NCBI RefSeq assembly: GCF_000237995.1
Contig: NC_016605.1
Location: forward strand, 620,001-684,000
DNA: 64,000 nucleotides
Origin: Pediococcus claussenii ATCC BAA-344
GTDB taxonomy: Bacteria > Bacillota > Bacilli > Lactobacillales > Lactobacillaceae
Reading direction: 5' to 3'
Position 1 is the first letter of the stretch, and every line of letters begins with the position of its first letter. Positions 1 to 9,324 of the stretch are shown one piece after another. The translations under genes were made by a program, and so were the position numbers. The notes beneath the pieces are model-generated. The model was not told the origin of the DNA. It searched no databases and worked only from the letters and a program-made list of their open reading frames with translations.

Positions 1-20
1 GCTCGTGTTATACTAATTTA

Positions 21-209
21 TTATTTGAGCAACATACTCGAAATAAGATATATGAGATTAGAGAGCACGATAATAAAGAAGAAAAGCCCGATAATTGTTT
101 CCAGTGGATGCTTTTTCTTAGGAGCTACCTTTTTAGGCTTGTTTTTTTTCTCTACATCGATTCTCTGTTTGATGTCTTTTTGGAGTGGGTCTTTATCAGC
201 ATTCTTCAT
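21..209 (-). CDS. Small single-pass membrane protein, function unknown
   Basis: A 62-aa protein with a highly charged, lysine-rich N-terminal half (about residues 1-38) and one hydrophobic segment of about 20 residues near the C-terminus, ending in LLK. This is the layout of a small membrane protein with a cytoplasmic basic tail. It is transcribed divergently from secA2. I see no Shine-Dalgarno before the ATG, but a fair minus-strand promoter lies so close that the transcript would be nearly leaderless. A role beside the accessory Sec channel (as for the small Asp4/Asp5 proteins of streptococci) is possible from position only; no motif supports it. Confidence 0.5.
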   Translation of the reverse strand: MKNADKDPLQKDIKQRIDVEKKNKPKKVAPKKKHPLETIIGLFFFIIVLSNLIYLISSMLLK

Positions 210-219
210 AATAGCTAAT

Positions 220-247
220 CATATAATGTAGCAATTTAAAATGTCAA
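220..247 (-). promoter_or_regulatory. Possible promoter of the small membrane protein gene
   Basis: On the minus strand, TTGACA (242-247) and TATATG (220-225) are separated by 16 bases. The expected transcription start would fall about 4 bases before the ATG at 209. Prediction from consensus only. Confidence 0.35.
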
Positions 248-289
248 TTAATGATGACTAATTCATAAAAAAAGTAGGTGTCACATACA

Positions 290-2656
290 GTGCAATTTGA
301 TTTAAACGACTTTAAATTACGAAGATTTCGTAAGATTACCAAGCAAATTATTGATCTAGATGGTGAATATCAAAAGCTTTCAGATAACCAATTGCGTGAT
401 AAAACGGCATCGTTACGCAAACGATTTGCAGATGGGGAGACGCTAGATAGTTTGCTGGTGGAGGCATATGCTACTGTTCGAGAGGCGGATTTCAGAGTAC
501 TATCGATGCGCCCCTTTGATGTACAAGTTTTAGGTGCTGTTGTGCTATTCTTTGGAAATGTCGCCGAAATGAAAACTGGCGAAGGTAAAACATTAACTGC
601 AACGATGCCAATGTATTTGAATGGCCTTCGAGGACCAGGGAATTTTTTGGTGACGGCAAATGAGTATTTGGCGAACCGTGATGCGGATGAAATTGGTAAG
701 GTGTATGAATGGCTAGGACTTACCGTTGCGTCGGGGGTGCCAGAAGATGATAAAACTGATAAAAAGGCAATTTATAAAAACGATATTGTCTATACAACTA
801 ACAGCGAACTTGGATTTCAATACTTAATGGATAATCTGGTGGATGAATCAAGCGATAAGGCAATCCAAAGGCTGGATTACGCACTGGTAGATGAGGTTGA
901 TTCAGTATTGCTAGATTTGGCACAAACCCCCTTAATTATTTCTGGGGCGCCCCGCGTTCAATCTAACTTGTTTACTTCAACTGATCGCATTGTGAAGAAC
1001 CTTGAAGAAGATGTCGACTTTGAAATGAGTGAGGATACTAAAAACGTCTGGTTTACCGAAACCGGAATTAAAAATATTGAACGTTACTTGGGAATTAAAG
1101 GGTTGATTCAGCGGAAATGGAGTGATCTATACCGGCATCTCGTCATCGCTTTAAGGGCGAATCATTTGTTGAAGAAAAATATCGACTATGTAATTGAAAA
1201 TGGCGAAGTACTGCTGCTCGATGCTGAAAATGGTCGTGAATTAACTGGAATGAAACTTGAAGCAGGTATGCACCAGGCTCTTGAAGCTAAGGAAAATGTA
1301 AAAATAACTGCTCAAACCCGTGCAATGGCGTCAGTTACTCTACAAAATTTTTTCAACATGTTCAAAAGAATTTCCGGAATGACTGGGACGGCGACTTCCG
1401 CTACGAGAGAATTTATGGACGTCTACCATTTACCAGTATTAAAGATTCCAACTCATAAACCGAATCAACGGATTGATCATGTCGATGAAGTTTACGTTGA
1501 TATGGAAGAAAAATTAACGGCAACGCTCGATATGATTGAAAAAGCACACAATATTAAACGCCCAGTCTTGATTGAAACTGGTTCAGTTTCGCTATCACGT
1601 TTATTTTCACGAGCATTACTGTCTCGGGGCATTGTGCATAATGTGTTAAATGCACAAAGCGCGTCGAAAGAGGCTTTAATTGTTGCTGATGCGGGACAAC
1701 CGGGTGCCGTGACGGTTGCAACTTCGATGGCGGGCCGGGGAACGGATATTAAGCTGGGTCCGGGTGTTGCCCAAAAGGGTGGATTATTGGTTATTGGCAC
1801 GGAACGAATGGATAATAAACGTGTTGATAACCAGTTACGCGGAAGGGCTGGACGCCAAGGTGATCCTGGCGAAAGCATCTTTTTAGTTTCGCTGGATGAC
1901 AAGGTGGTAATTGAAAATGGCCCTGACTGGGTTGAAAAAGAGCGGTTGCGTCTTGAAGAGGATGAAAAAGAAGGACGCCGAAAGGCTGGATCCACAATTA
2001 GTAACCGAAGGAATAGGCGGGTAGTTAATTACTCGCAAAAATCCGCGGATACATCTTCGTCAGACGGACGTAAGCAGGCGGTTAAGATGGATGATATTCT
2101 CCGAATTCAACGTGGAATTGTGTATAAATTTCGTGATGAAATCCTTGGTAGTCAGGAACTTGGAAATATGGTTTTGCAAATTTTGCAGAACATGCTAACC
2201 GAGTACGTAAAAAGGGATGACTTAACGGAAGCAAAGGTTATTGATTTTATTACCAATAACATCAATTATGATTTTGTATATAATCCGCAGAAACCGATCA
2301 ATTTAAATGATCGTGAAAACCTAAAAGAATATTTAACGCAGGTTGGAACTGACGCTTGGAAAAAACAACAAAGCTGGATTGATTCTGATTTTAAAAAATA
2401 CTATCTTGAACGACTCTCGATTCTAAAGGCTCTAGATTCAGCTTGGATTGAGCAAGTTGATAACTTACAGCAGCTAAAGGTAGTTGTACGTAATCGGAGT
2501 ACTGGACAGCATAATCCAACTTATGAGTACGAGATGGAAGCTAAAATTTCATTTGAAAAAATGAAGCGCCTTTTTTGGCGAAAAGTATTAGACAATATTA
2601 TGTTGTCACAATTAAGCGTACAAGTAGATGGCTCAATTAAGGTGGAATTTCCATAA
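290..2656 (+). CDS. secA2: Accessory Sec translocase ATPase SecA2
   Basis: ATPase motor of the accessory Sec system, which drives export of glycosylated serine-rich repeat proteins through SecY2. The protein is about 790 aa, the usual SecA2 length and shorter than housekeeping SecA because the C-terminal zinc/SecB region is absent. Walker A (GEGKT, about residues 97-101), the DEVD box (about 201-204), the GTATSATREF segment and the GRAGRQGDPG helicase motif are visible. I prefer the GTG at 290 because AGGTG at 276-280 is then well spaced; a GTG at 278 is in frame but would overlap that ribosome binding site. First gene of a compact operon; its stop overlaps the secY2 start by one base. Confidence 0.95.
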   Translation: MQFDLNDFKLRRFRKITKQIIDLDGEYQKLSDNQLRDKTASLRKRFADGETLDSLLVEAYATVREADFRVLSMRPFDVQVLGAVVLFFGNVAEMKTGEGKTLTATMPMYLNGLRGPGNFLVTANEYLANRDADEIGKVYEWLGLTVASGVPEDDKTDKKAIYKNDIVYTTNSELGFQYLMDNLVDESSDKAIQRLDYALVDEVDSVLLDLAQTPLIISGAPRVQSNLFTSTDRIVKNLEEDVDFEMSEDTKNVWFTETGIKNIERYLGIKGLIQRKWSDLYRHLVIALRANHLLKKNIDYVIENGEVLLLDAENGRELTGMKLEAGMHQALEAKENVKITAQTRAMASVTLQNFFNMFKRISGMTGTATSATREFMDVYHLPVLKIPTHKPNQRIDHVDEVYVDMEEKLTATLDMIEKAHNIKRPVLIETGSVSLSRLFSRALLSRGIVHNVLNAQSASKEALIVADAGQPGAVTVATSMAGRGTDIKLGPGVAQKGGLLVIGTERMDNKRVDNQLRGRAGRQGDPGESIFLVSLDDKVVIENGPDWVEKERLRLEEDEKEGRRKAGSTISNRRNRRVVNYSQKSADTSSSDGRKQAVKMDDILRIQRGIVYKFRDEILGSQELGNMVLQILQNMLTEYVKRDDLTEAKVIDFITNNINYDFVYNPQKPINLNDRENLKEYLTQVGTDAWKKQQSWIDSDFKKYYLERLSILKALDSAWIEQVDNLQQLKVVVRNRSTGQHNPTYEYEMEAKISFEKMKRLFWRKVLDNIMLSQLSVQVDGSIKVEFP

Positions 2657-3894
2657 TGTTAAACAGATTAAGAAATAACGACTTATTTATTCGAATATTA
2701 TTTACAATGATGATGATTGCCTTGATGGAGCTTGGAAGACACATTGCAATTCCTTTTTTAGACCCGCAGGGAATGAAGGATGTACTGAAAGAAAACCAGT
2801 TGCTTCAGAATCTCTCAACCACAACTGGTGGACAGGTTAATTATCCATCCCTATTTTCAATTGGTTTGGCGCCTTATATGACGGGGATGATCATGTTTCA
2901 GGCAATCAAGTTATTGGATATTGATAGTATTAAAAAAATGTCTGAGTACCAGTCAGGAATGACTCAGAGGGGTATTACCTTTGTGTTAGCATGTTTGCAG
3001 TCTTTTCAATTGGTTTACCTAGTGCGACAGCACATTACTAAGTCAAGTTATCAGATCTTTGGTTTTGATGCGAACGCGGTGAGTGCACTTGTGATTCTTG
3101 TAACGGGTTCCATGCTTGTTGCCTGGATGGCTGATATGACGGTGGATCGTGGAATGGGTGGAGCTGGTATTCTGATTTTCCCTGGAATTTTCGAAGCAAT
3201 GCCACGATCGCTTATTAACGGACAAGGTCTTGGAACAGGTTTTCTTGAATTAACGCCAACAATTTTAATCGTTTTCGCGATTTCGGTAGTGGTGGTATTA
3301 TTTTCAACGCTGTTTTTGAACAAGTCAGAACTCAGGATACCATTACAGCGACCGATGATTGAAAATGATTTTTCAGAATCATATGTGCCAATTAAAGTAC
3401 TAGCGGCTGGGGGTATGCCGTTTATGTTTTCCTCGGCTTTATTCATGATCCCGGGGTACATTGCAACCCTTGGAACCAATCAGAGTTACGCCGAATTTGT
3501 ATCGAACTATTTGAACTTCAACAACCCGATTGGAATTGCAATATATTGTGGGATCATCGTCTTATTAGGGTACGCTTTTAGTTTGATGAATTTTCGACCA
3601 GAAGATACGGCTAAAACCCTGAAAGAATCAGGCGACTACTTCTTTGGTGTTGTTCCAGGAAAGCAGACTCAAAGTTATTTAACGAAACGTTTGATGGTGT
3701 TATCCACATTTGCAAATATCTTTTTTGTGGTTGTAATTGGAGCACCTTTAGTAATCGGAATGTATATTGATGGGATTGCTAACTTCTCGTTTGTTTTTTC
3801 AAATATTTTGATTCTGGTTACAATTTTAGATAATATTTTGGATCAGGCGAAAGTGCTTTACCTAAGGACGCAATACAATTTAATGGAGCTTTAA
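2656..3894 (+). CDS. secY2: Accessory Sec channel protein SecY2
   Basis: Membrane channel partner of SecA2. The 412-aa product has about ten hydrophobic segments in SecY order and the ELRIPLQRPM stretch of the cytosolic loop region. Like other SecY2 proteins it diverges strongly from housekeeping SecY. It is translationally coupled to secA2 (TAATG overlap) and followed by asp1 after 16 bases. Confidence 0.93.
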   Translation: MLNRLRNNDLFIRILFTMMMIALMELGRHIAIPFLDPQGMKDVLKENQLLQNLSTTTGGQVNYPSLFSIGLAPYMTGMIMFQAIKLLDIDSIKKMSEYQSGMTQRGITFVLACLQSFQLVYLVRQHITKSSYQIFGFDANAVSALVILVTGSMLVAWMADMTVDRGMGGAGILIFPGIFEAMPRSLINGQGLGTGFLELTPTILIVFAISVVVVLFSTLFLNKSELRIPLQRPMIENDFSESYVPIKVLAAGGMPFMFSSALFMIPGYIATLGTNQSYAEFVSNYLNFNNPIGIAIYCGIIVLLGYAFSLMNFRPEDTAKTLKESGDYFFGVVPGKQTQSYLTKRLMVLSTFANIFFVVVIGAPLVIGMYIDGIANFSFVFSNILILVTILDNILDQAKVLYLRTQYNLMEL

Positions 3895-3910
3895 ATCGGG
3901 GGGTGAGCAC

Positions 3911-5533
3911 GTGTATTACTTTATACCAAACTGGGAAAACGAAGTTAGAGAAGTCACAAATGATGTGATTACTAATATGATTGATATGTTCAACGACCAC
4001 CAAGAACCAGTTGAAATTATGGTTCTAAGATTTAGCCCTCAGTTGCAACACTTTCTAAATGCAAATGATCTTCTTGAAGGGCAGTTGTGGAGTGTTTGGG
4101 ATGAGATATTGGGGATTAAGCGGTCAAGTGGGATGCCATTATCGGTAAATGATTTGGAATTTCCTGCCGACTCTAAGGTAATCTATTCGAGGTATTCGAT
4201 CTTTGTTGAAGTGAATTCAAAGCGTTTTGCAACGATTGATATGTCAACGGAAGGTTACGTTCGAAGTGTGAGTTTTGATCCGGACGAAGATGGCGTTTAT
4301 GCCATCGAAACATATGATGATCGGGGCTTTAAAATCTTGACTGAAACCTTTAACAAGGAGAAAAAATTAGTCCAAAAAGATTGGTGGAATGAACTTGGTG
4401 AAGCAATTCTAAGGGAGCATGACAATCGACTTCAGGTTTTGGGGCAATCAAAGCGATTTTTAAAACATGACTATCAAAGTGAGGATCAAGTTATACTCGA
4501 GTTTGTTAAAAAGCACTTTAAGGATAGACTATCTGATGATGATCAAATTTTGGCAAGTGCTGACCGGTCCTTTCAAAAAGTCTTGGGACAGCTATCTGAG
4601 TCCTATGCGGTTAACCTATTATTAGATAATGTCTTAATATCCAAGTATCCGGATTATGATTGGGGACAGTTGGCAAAATATGGCAGTAGAATCTTTACTG
4701 AAAGTCCAGAAGTTTACCAATCGATTATAAAGAAGGTTGATCCGGCGCTTGTACCACAGTTCAAGCAGGCTATGTTTGGTTATACTGACCTATTACTTGG
4801 AAATAGTAATGAGGAGCCACGCTTGATTATTTACTGGAAGTTAGGCGAAAACACTTTAAAAAATGATGAAGATGAGGCTATATCAGTCTTTTTACGCAAA
4901 ATATTGGATCGTGAGGAGATTGGGTTAACAATTGAAATCGATTCTGTCGCACACGCGGACCGGATTGCTGACGAGTTCACAGACAAAATTAACAAAGAAT
5001 TTGATGATGTAGATCTGCAATATTATCCGGCACGTACTATCATGGAAAGCTTGGATTCTGATAAGATCAATAGTCAATTAGAAGCAGTGGTCAAAAACAT
5101 TCAGGAAAAAATTAAAGAGCAGGATCCAGAGAGCGATGATTTTAAACTACCAGATGTTGACCGGTTAGTGACGATACTTTTGAACATTAATATTCGGGTT
5201 AAACCCCAATTACATCAAATTGAAAAAGATTTGGATACAGCCAGGTTAATAGTTGATTTTGGGAAACCTATAGACGATTTAACTCAACTGCGGGCAATAA
5301 GTTTTGGAATTCCTGTTATATTAACGGCCGAAAGCATGGTTATTAAGAATAAAAAAAATGGGTGGACTATTTCAGGTAAACAGTCGTTAGATGATGGATT
5401 AGATTACTATTTGAATTCGTTGCAGCATTGGAATGAATCACTGGTTTACAGTGTGGCGCTGTTAAATCAATTTGGAGCTGCAAATCAAATTAATTGGTGG
5501 AAGGAGCAACTGCAAAATGGCACGTCTGTCTAG
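3911..5533 (+). CDS. asp1: Accessory Sec system protein Asp1
   Basis: 540-aa Asp1-family protein, starting MYYFIPNW as is typical. In streptococci Asp1 forms a cytosolic complex with Asp2 and Asp3 that is needed for SecA2-dependent export; it has a glycosyltransferase-like fold without known activity. The C-terminal part (about residues 270-530) is the better conserved region. The GTG start follows a GGGGGTGA ribosome binding site. The last 17 bases overlap asp2. Confidence 0.9.
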   Translation: MYYFIPNWENEVREVTNDVITNMIDMFNDHQEPVEIMVLRFSPQLQHFLNANDLLEGQLWSVWDEILGIKRSSGMPLSVNDLEFPADSKVIYSRYSIFVEVNSKRFATIDMSTEGYVRSVSFDPDEDGVYAIETYDDRGFKILTETFNKEKKLVQKDWWNELGEAILREHDNRLQVLGQSKRFLKHDYQSEDQVILEFVKKHFKDRLSDDDQILASADRSFQKVLGQLSESYAVNLLLDNVLISKYPDYDWGQLAKYGSRIFTESPEVYQSIIKKVDPALVPQFKQAMFGYTDLLLGNSNEEPRLIIYWKLGENTLKNDEDEAISVFLRKILDREEIGLTIEIDSVAHADRIADEFTDKINKEFDDVDLQYYPARTIMESLDSDKINSQLEAVVKNIQEKIKEQDPESDDFKLPDVDRLVTILLNINIRVKPQLHQIEKDLDTARLIVDFGKPIDDLTQLRAISFGIPVILTAESMVIKNKKNGWTISGKQSLDDGLDYYLNSLQHWNESLVYSVALLNQFGAANQINWWKEQLQNGTSV

Positions 5534-7103
5534 AATATTGATTTTGGGACCACAAATTGATCGGCTTGACTCCCTCCTGAATGGGACGTTTAGAGTTGTA
5601 GGGGTGACAGAAACTGATTTTGCACAAATTAAAATTAAGCAAGAATCACTTTTTGACGCAAATAAAAGATTAAACAGTGCTTATCGAAATGATCTGTTCT
5701 TTATTCGAGATGAAAAATACCTAACGTTGGCGAATTTAAATTATTTGCGGGAACTGCCTGCTAATCAGATTATTTTTGATCAAAACACTTCAATCGCGGA
5801 TGATCAGTTAAAACAACTTTTTGACTTGAAAAATGCTCAATTTGTTGATTCATCTGATACAGATGACTTGGCTAATGAGCTAAGACGCCATTTTTTTAGC
5901 GGTCAACTTGGTTATAAATTTGAGATGGACTCAATTGAAATTAGTCCTGAGTTTGCTGGTGTCGTTGAACAGGTTGGACATAACTACTTACAGATTGAGG
6001 CTGATGCAAGTGATGATTGGGTAGAGGTGCTCAATTGGCGATTACCGATTCCGATTGCCAAACTAACTGATTGGGATATTTGGATTGAAAATCAAGTTTT
6101 GAATGCAGATACAATTGTAGATTTTCAGATTAGACTAATTGGCCCGGAGACGGGACGAACGTACTATCAAAAATCAGTCGGATTAGCGGAGTTATCTAAA
6201 CGCCATACCATTTCAGTCGCCGAAGAAGGTGGCTTTGCAAGTATAAAGCTCCGTCTGAAAGGGAGTAATCCTTCAATTAAGATTGGCAATGTTCACTTAC
6301 GCCAGGCACGAAATGGTCGCGGTGAAATGATGATAGGTGGTAACTATATATCAGATAAGCAGAATTTAGATGATCAGGTTCTTTATTATTTTGATGCTGC
6401 TGACATGAAGCCACCATTAAACGTCTATTTTAGTGGATTCCGACCCGGCGAAGGATACGAAGGGGTCTTCATGATGAGATCACTACAAGCGCCCACGCTT
6501 ATTTTCAGTGATCCTCGTCTTTTAGGTGGTGCGTTTTACCTAGGAAGTGCTCATTTCGAACAAAAAATTGTGGATGTGATTAAGAAGACCGTTCAAAGGC
6601 TTGGTTTTAAACCAAATGAGGTGATTTTATCAGGCTTGTCAGTGGGGACTTTTGCAGCGATGTATTATTCTTCCAAGATGCAGGTGGATTGGGTAATTGT
6701 TGGTAAGCCATTAGCAAATGTGGGAGTAATCGCTTCAAATGAACGGATCAATCGGCAGGACGATTTTCCTACATCATTAGACCTTGTATTGGGAATGACT
6801 GGAGGAGTGAGTCCCGAAAATATGGCAACTGCAAATCAACGTTTTTGGCAGAGTTTTAAGTCCCAGGATTATTCGCATACTGGCTTTGTATTTTCGTATA
6901 TGTATAATGATGACTACGATGGGAAGGCTTTTGGTCAGTTATCAAAGTATTTACACGAACACGAGCCATTTGCTCGGGTGCGTCATAAGGGGTTAGTTGG
7001 ACGTCATAACGATGATACCAACGGAATTGTTAATTGGTACCTGCGACAGTACCGAGATATTTTAAGCAACGAATACGGTCGTGAGTTTGGAGACGTACAA
7101 TGA
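5517..7103 (+). CDS. asp2: Accessory Sec system protein Asp2 (acetyltransferase-like hydrolase fold)
   Basis: 528-aa Asp2. The C-terminal half carries a hydrolase-type nucleophile elbow, GLSVG, with Ser375 as the expected nucleophile; a conserved His lies near the C-terminus (GRHNDDTNG). In streptococci Asp2 O-acetylates GlcNAc on the serine-rich cargo and is also needed for export. I place the start at the ATG at 5517 because AAGGAG (5501-5506) precedes it at proper spacing; the open frame extends 15 codons further upstream without such a site. It overlaps asp1 by 17 bases and asp3 by 4. Confidence 0.92.
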   Translation: MARLSRILILGPQIDRLDSLLNGTFRVVGVTETDFAQIKIKQESLFDANKRLNSAYRNDLFFIRDEKYLTLANLNYLRELPANQIIFDQNTSIADDQLKQLFDLKNAQFVDSSDTDDLANELRRHFFSGQLGYKFEMDSIEISPEFAGVVEQVGHNYLQIEADASDDWVEVLNWRLPIPIAKLTDWDIWIENQVLNADTIVDFQIRLIGPETGRTYYQKSVGLAELSKRHTISVAEEGGFASIKLRLKGSNPSIKIGNVHLRQARNGRGEMMIGGNYISDKQNLDDQVLYYFDAADMKPPLNVYFSGFRPGEGYEGVFMMRSLQAPTLIFSDPRLLGGAFYLGSAHFEQKIVDVIKKTVQRLGFKPNEVILSGLSVGTFAAMYYSSKMQVDWVIVGKPLANVGVIASNERINRQDDFPTSLDLVLGMTGGVSPENMATANQRFWQSFKSQDYSHTGFVFSYMYNDDYDGKAFGQLSKYLHEHEPFARVRHKGLVGRHNDDTNGIVNWYLRQYRDILSNEYGREFGDVQ

Positions 7104-7873
7104 TGGATAGCAGCTTTGTAATATATTGGGGGCGCAGTCTCCAAGACACGTATAACTATGGATCAGTGGTGCGTTTTAAACAAAACGAAGTTCATTTTTC
7201 AAACCCACAGTTGAGTCCGGGATTCAAAATGCACTCTTGGAGTTCCCAGAATGACTTTGTAGATGGGGCTCTTTGGGAGAATTTACCTTTATTAAAGAGT
7301 GGAACCGAGTATCAAGTTGTAATTGATGCTCAAATTAAGCCTGCTAACTCAGTCCATATCCAGTTAGACTTTTTTGATGAAAGTAATGAATTGATTGATG
7401 AACAAATATTTGCGGATCAAAATTTTAGGTTTACGGTTCCGATGCACACTAAAAGATACCAAATCAGCTTAGTTAGCTTAAATAACCAGGAAATGATTTT
7501 TAAAAACATGACAATCAATCCTACCTTTAATGATTTTGAAATTACGGTTCAGACTTCTGGAACTAAACGAGTTATTATTAAACCGTTAAATGGTAAAGCT
7601 AGAACAATTGAAATTATTTTACGGGATCGTTTTTTGGAAAGTGGTTCATATATTGGCGCAAATAATCAGTTAACGGTTTATTTTGAATATAATGGGCGCC
7701 ATAAGTATAGCGTTGAAACTCTCAGTACTGAGTGCTGGCAGGCATTACAGGATGTTGTGCTTGATTGGGATGCCTATGATGTGCAAGTCAAGACGATTGG
7801 TGTGAGTTCGCAACTTTTAATGGCATTGCAGGGCGAAATTGCCAAAAAATTAATGAAAAAGGGTGAACATTAA
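7100..7873 (+). CDS. asp3: Accessory Sec system protein Asp3
   Basis: 257-aa protein in the Asp3 position. It begins with the short conserved SFVIYWGRS segment and continues as a predicted beta-rich protein. Asp3 binds Asp1/Asp2 and SecA2 and is needed for cargo export. It overlaps asp2 by ATGA (a second ATG follows at 7103) and gtfA by one base. It is longer than streptococcal Asp3 proteins; residues after about 150 form an extra beta-rich tail I cannot assign. Confidence 0.85.
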   Translation: MMDSSFVIYWGRSLQDTYNYGSVVRFKQNEVHFSNPQLSPGFKMHSWSSQNDFVDGALWENLPLLKSGTEYQVVIDAQIKPANSVHIQLDFFDESNELIDEQIFADQNFRFTVPMHTKRYQISLVSLNNQEMIFKNMTINPTFNDFEITVQTSGTKRVIIKPLNGKARTIEIILRDRFLESGSYIGANNQLTVYFEYNGRHKYSVETLSTECWQALQDVVLDWDAYDVQVKTIGVSSQLLMALQGEIAKKLMKKGEH

Positions 7874-9324
7874 TGAACTTTTTTGTAAATGAAGCGATGG
7901 GAATTGGAAACTCGGGAGTTGAGCATGCGCAGTTTTATCGGGCAAAACGTTTTGAACAAGCTAACTTGCCCTACAAATTTGTTTTCATGGAATTGGTTGA
8001 GAACCTACATGAAGCAATGGATAAGTGGCATATTAGGGAAGACAAGGTCCTTAATATGTGGGAATACTTTGTTTTGGGTGACAGTTATGCTAAAAATGGC
8101 GTCAAGACACTGGTTAACCCGGTCAGTGAGACGGTTATTGATAGTACTAATACTAATCGTCTGATTAATTCAGTTACAGCTTCAAACCTACGAATTGTTA
8201 AGCATGTCGTTAAGTATCCCAACCCTGATAAGGAGGGGCAGTTGCTTGTCAGCGTTAACCGAATTGAACTTTTTAACGGAACGGTCAAAAAGGTATCCTA
8301 TGAGACACTGGTAAATCCCCATGGTGGAAGTAGTGTCATTCAAAACGTCCATCTTTTTCGGCAGCCGGGAAGCGAGCACCTATTTTTCCGCAATGACGTA
8401 CAGTTAAGGCGATATTTTTTTCAACAAATTGATCGGATCTTTGGTGTTGATAGTACATTCATTATTGACCGTAGTGAAGATACACAGGTAGCATTAATGA
8501 CAGATACAACTAATCCAAAGCGAAGGTTAGTTAATGTTGTACATGCTGATCACCTAGCAGATCGGAATGATCCGAAGAACCCGCTGTGGAATAATTATTA
8601 TGAATATGTCTTGACACATTTAAACCTTGTTGATCGCTTGGTAGTAGCAACGAAGCTACAACGCGAGGATTTATTAATTGATTTTCCGGATGCGAAAGCC
8701 AAAATCACCGCTATCCCGGTCGGGGGGGTCAGCGATAAGAAGACTAAGAACACGAAGAAAGACTTTGGCACACCGTTCAAGCTAGTCACGATTTCTCGCT
8801 TGGCATCGGAAAAGCATATTGATTTAATTATTCGAGCGGTTATAAAACTGCAAAATGATGGTCACCGCGTTACCCTTGATGTGTATGGTGCCGGTGGCGA
8901 ACAGGGCAAGTTAGCGGATTTAATTAAAAATAACCATGCTGAAAAATATATTGAACTAAAGGGGTTAACTCATCATGCTGTTGAGAAATATCCTAAGTAT
9001 GATGCGTTTATTTCGGCATCGTATTCGGAAGGATTTGGGCTTACTTACATTGAAGCGTTGAATGGTGGCCTTCCAGTTGTGACCTTTAACGCTCGCTTTG
9101 GAGCACAGGAGCTGATTCATGATGGCGAGAATGGTGTTTCGTTGCCATTTAAACGGGATGATGAAGAGTACAATGTTCAAGAACTCTACAATGGAATCCT
9201 GAGATTACAGTCAATGGATTATCCAAAGCTCAAACAAGCCGTCGAGAATTCAGTAACAGAGTTTAGAAATGCTAAAATTGCACGTAGCTGGGAGGAACTG
9301 ATCAATGGATTACGAAATAGTTAA
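7873..9324 (+). CDS. gtfA: O-GlcNAc transferase GtfA for serine-rich repeat proteins
   Basis: Catalytic subunit of the GtfA/GtfB complex that puts the first GlcNAc on Ser/Thr of serine-rich cargo. The 483-aa protein has the GtfA start (GIGNSGVEHAQ), a beta-rich insertion domain (about residues 70-190) that in the family contacts GtfB, and a C-terminal GT-B domain with VTISRLASEKHI and an intact EX7E motif (Glu386, Glu394). The start overlaps the asp3 stop (TAATG) after an AAGGGTGA site; the end overlaps gtfB by 20 bases. Confidence 0.92.
   Translation: MNFFVNEAMGIGNSGVEHAQFYRAKRFEQANLPYKFVFMELVENLHEAMDKWHIREDKVLNMWEYFVLGDSYAKNGVKTLVNPVSETVIDSTNTNRLINSVTASNLRIVKHVVKYPNPDKEGQLLVSVNRIELFNGTVKKVSYETLVNPHGGSSVIQNVHLFRQPGSEHLFFRNDVQLRRYFFQQIDRIFGVDSTFIIDRSEDTQVALMTDTTNPKRRLVNVVHADHLADRNDPKNPLWNNYYEYVLTHLNLVDRLVVATKLQREDLLIDFPDAKAKITAIPVGGVSDKKTKNTKKDFGTPFKLVTISRLASEKHIDLIIRAVIKLQNDGHRVTLDVYGAGGEQGKLADLIKNNHAEKYIELKGLTHHAVEKYPKYDAFISASYSEGFGLTYIEALNGGLPVVTFNARFGAQELIHDGENGVSLPFKRDDEEYNVQELYNGILRLQSMDYPKLKQAVENSVTEFRNAKIARSWEELINGLRNS

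Noticed and set aside
25-231. Plus-strand open frame of 68 codons overlapping the small minus-strand gene
   Set aside because: It is the antisense of the lysine-rich membrane protein, with no ribosome site and phenylalanine/serine-rich content that mirrors the other strand.
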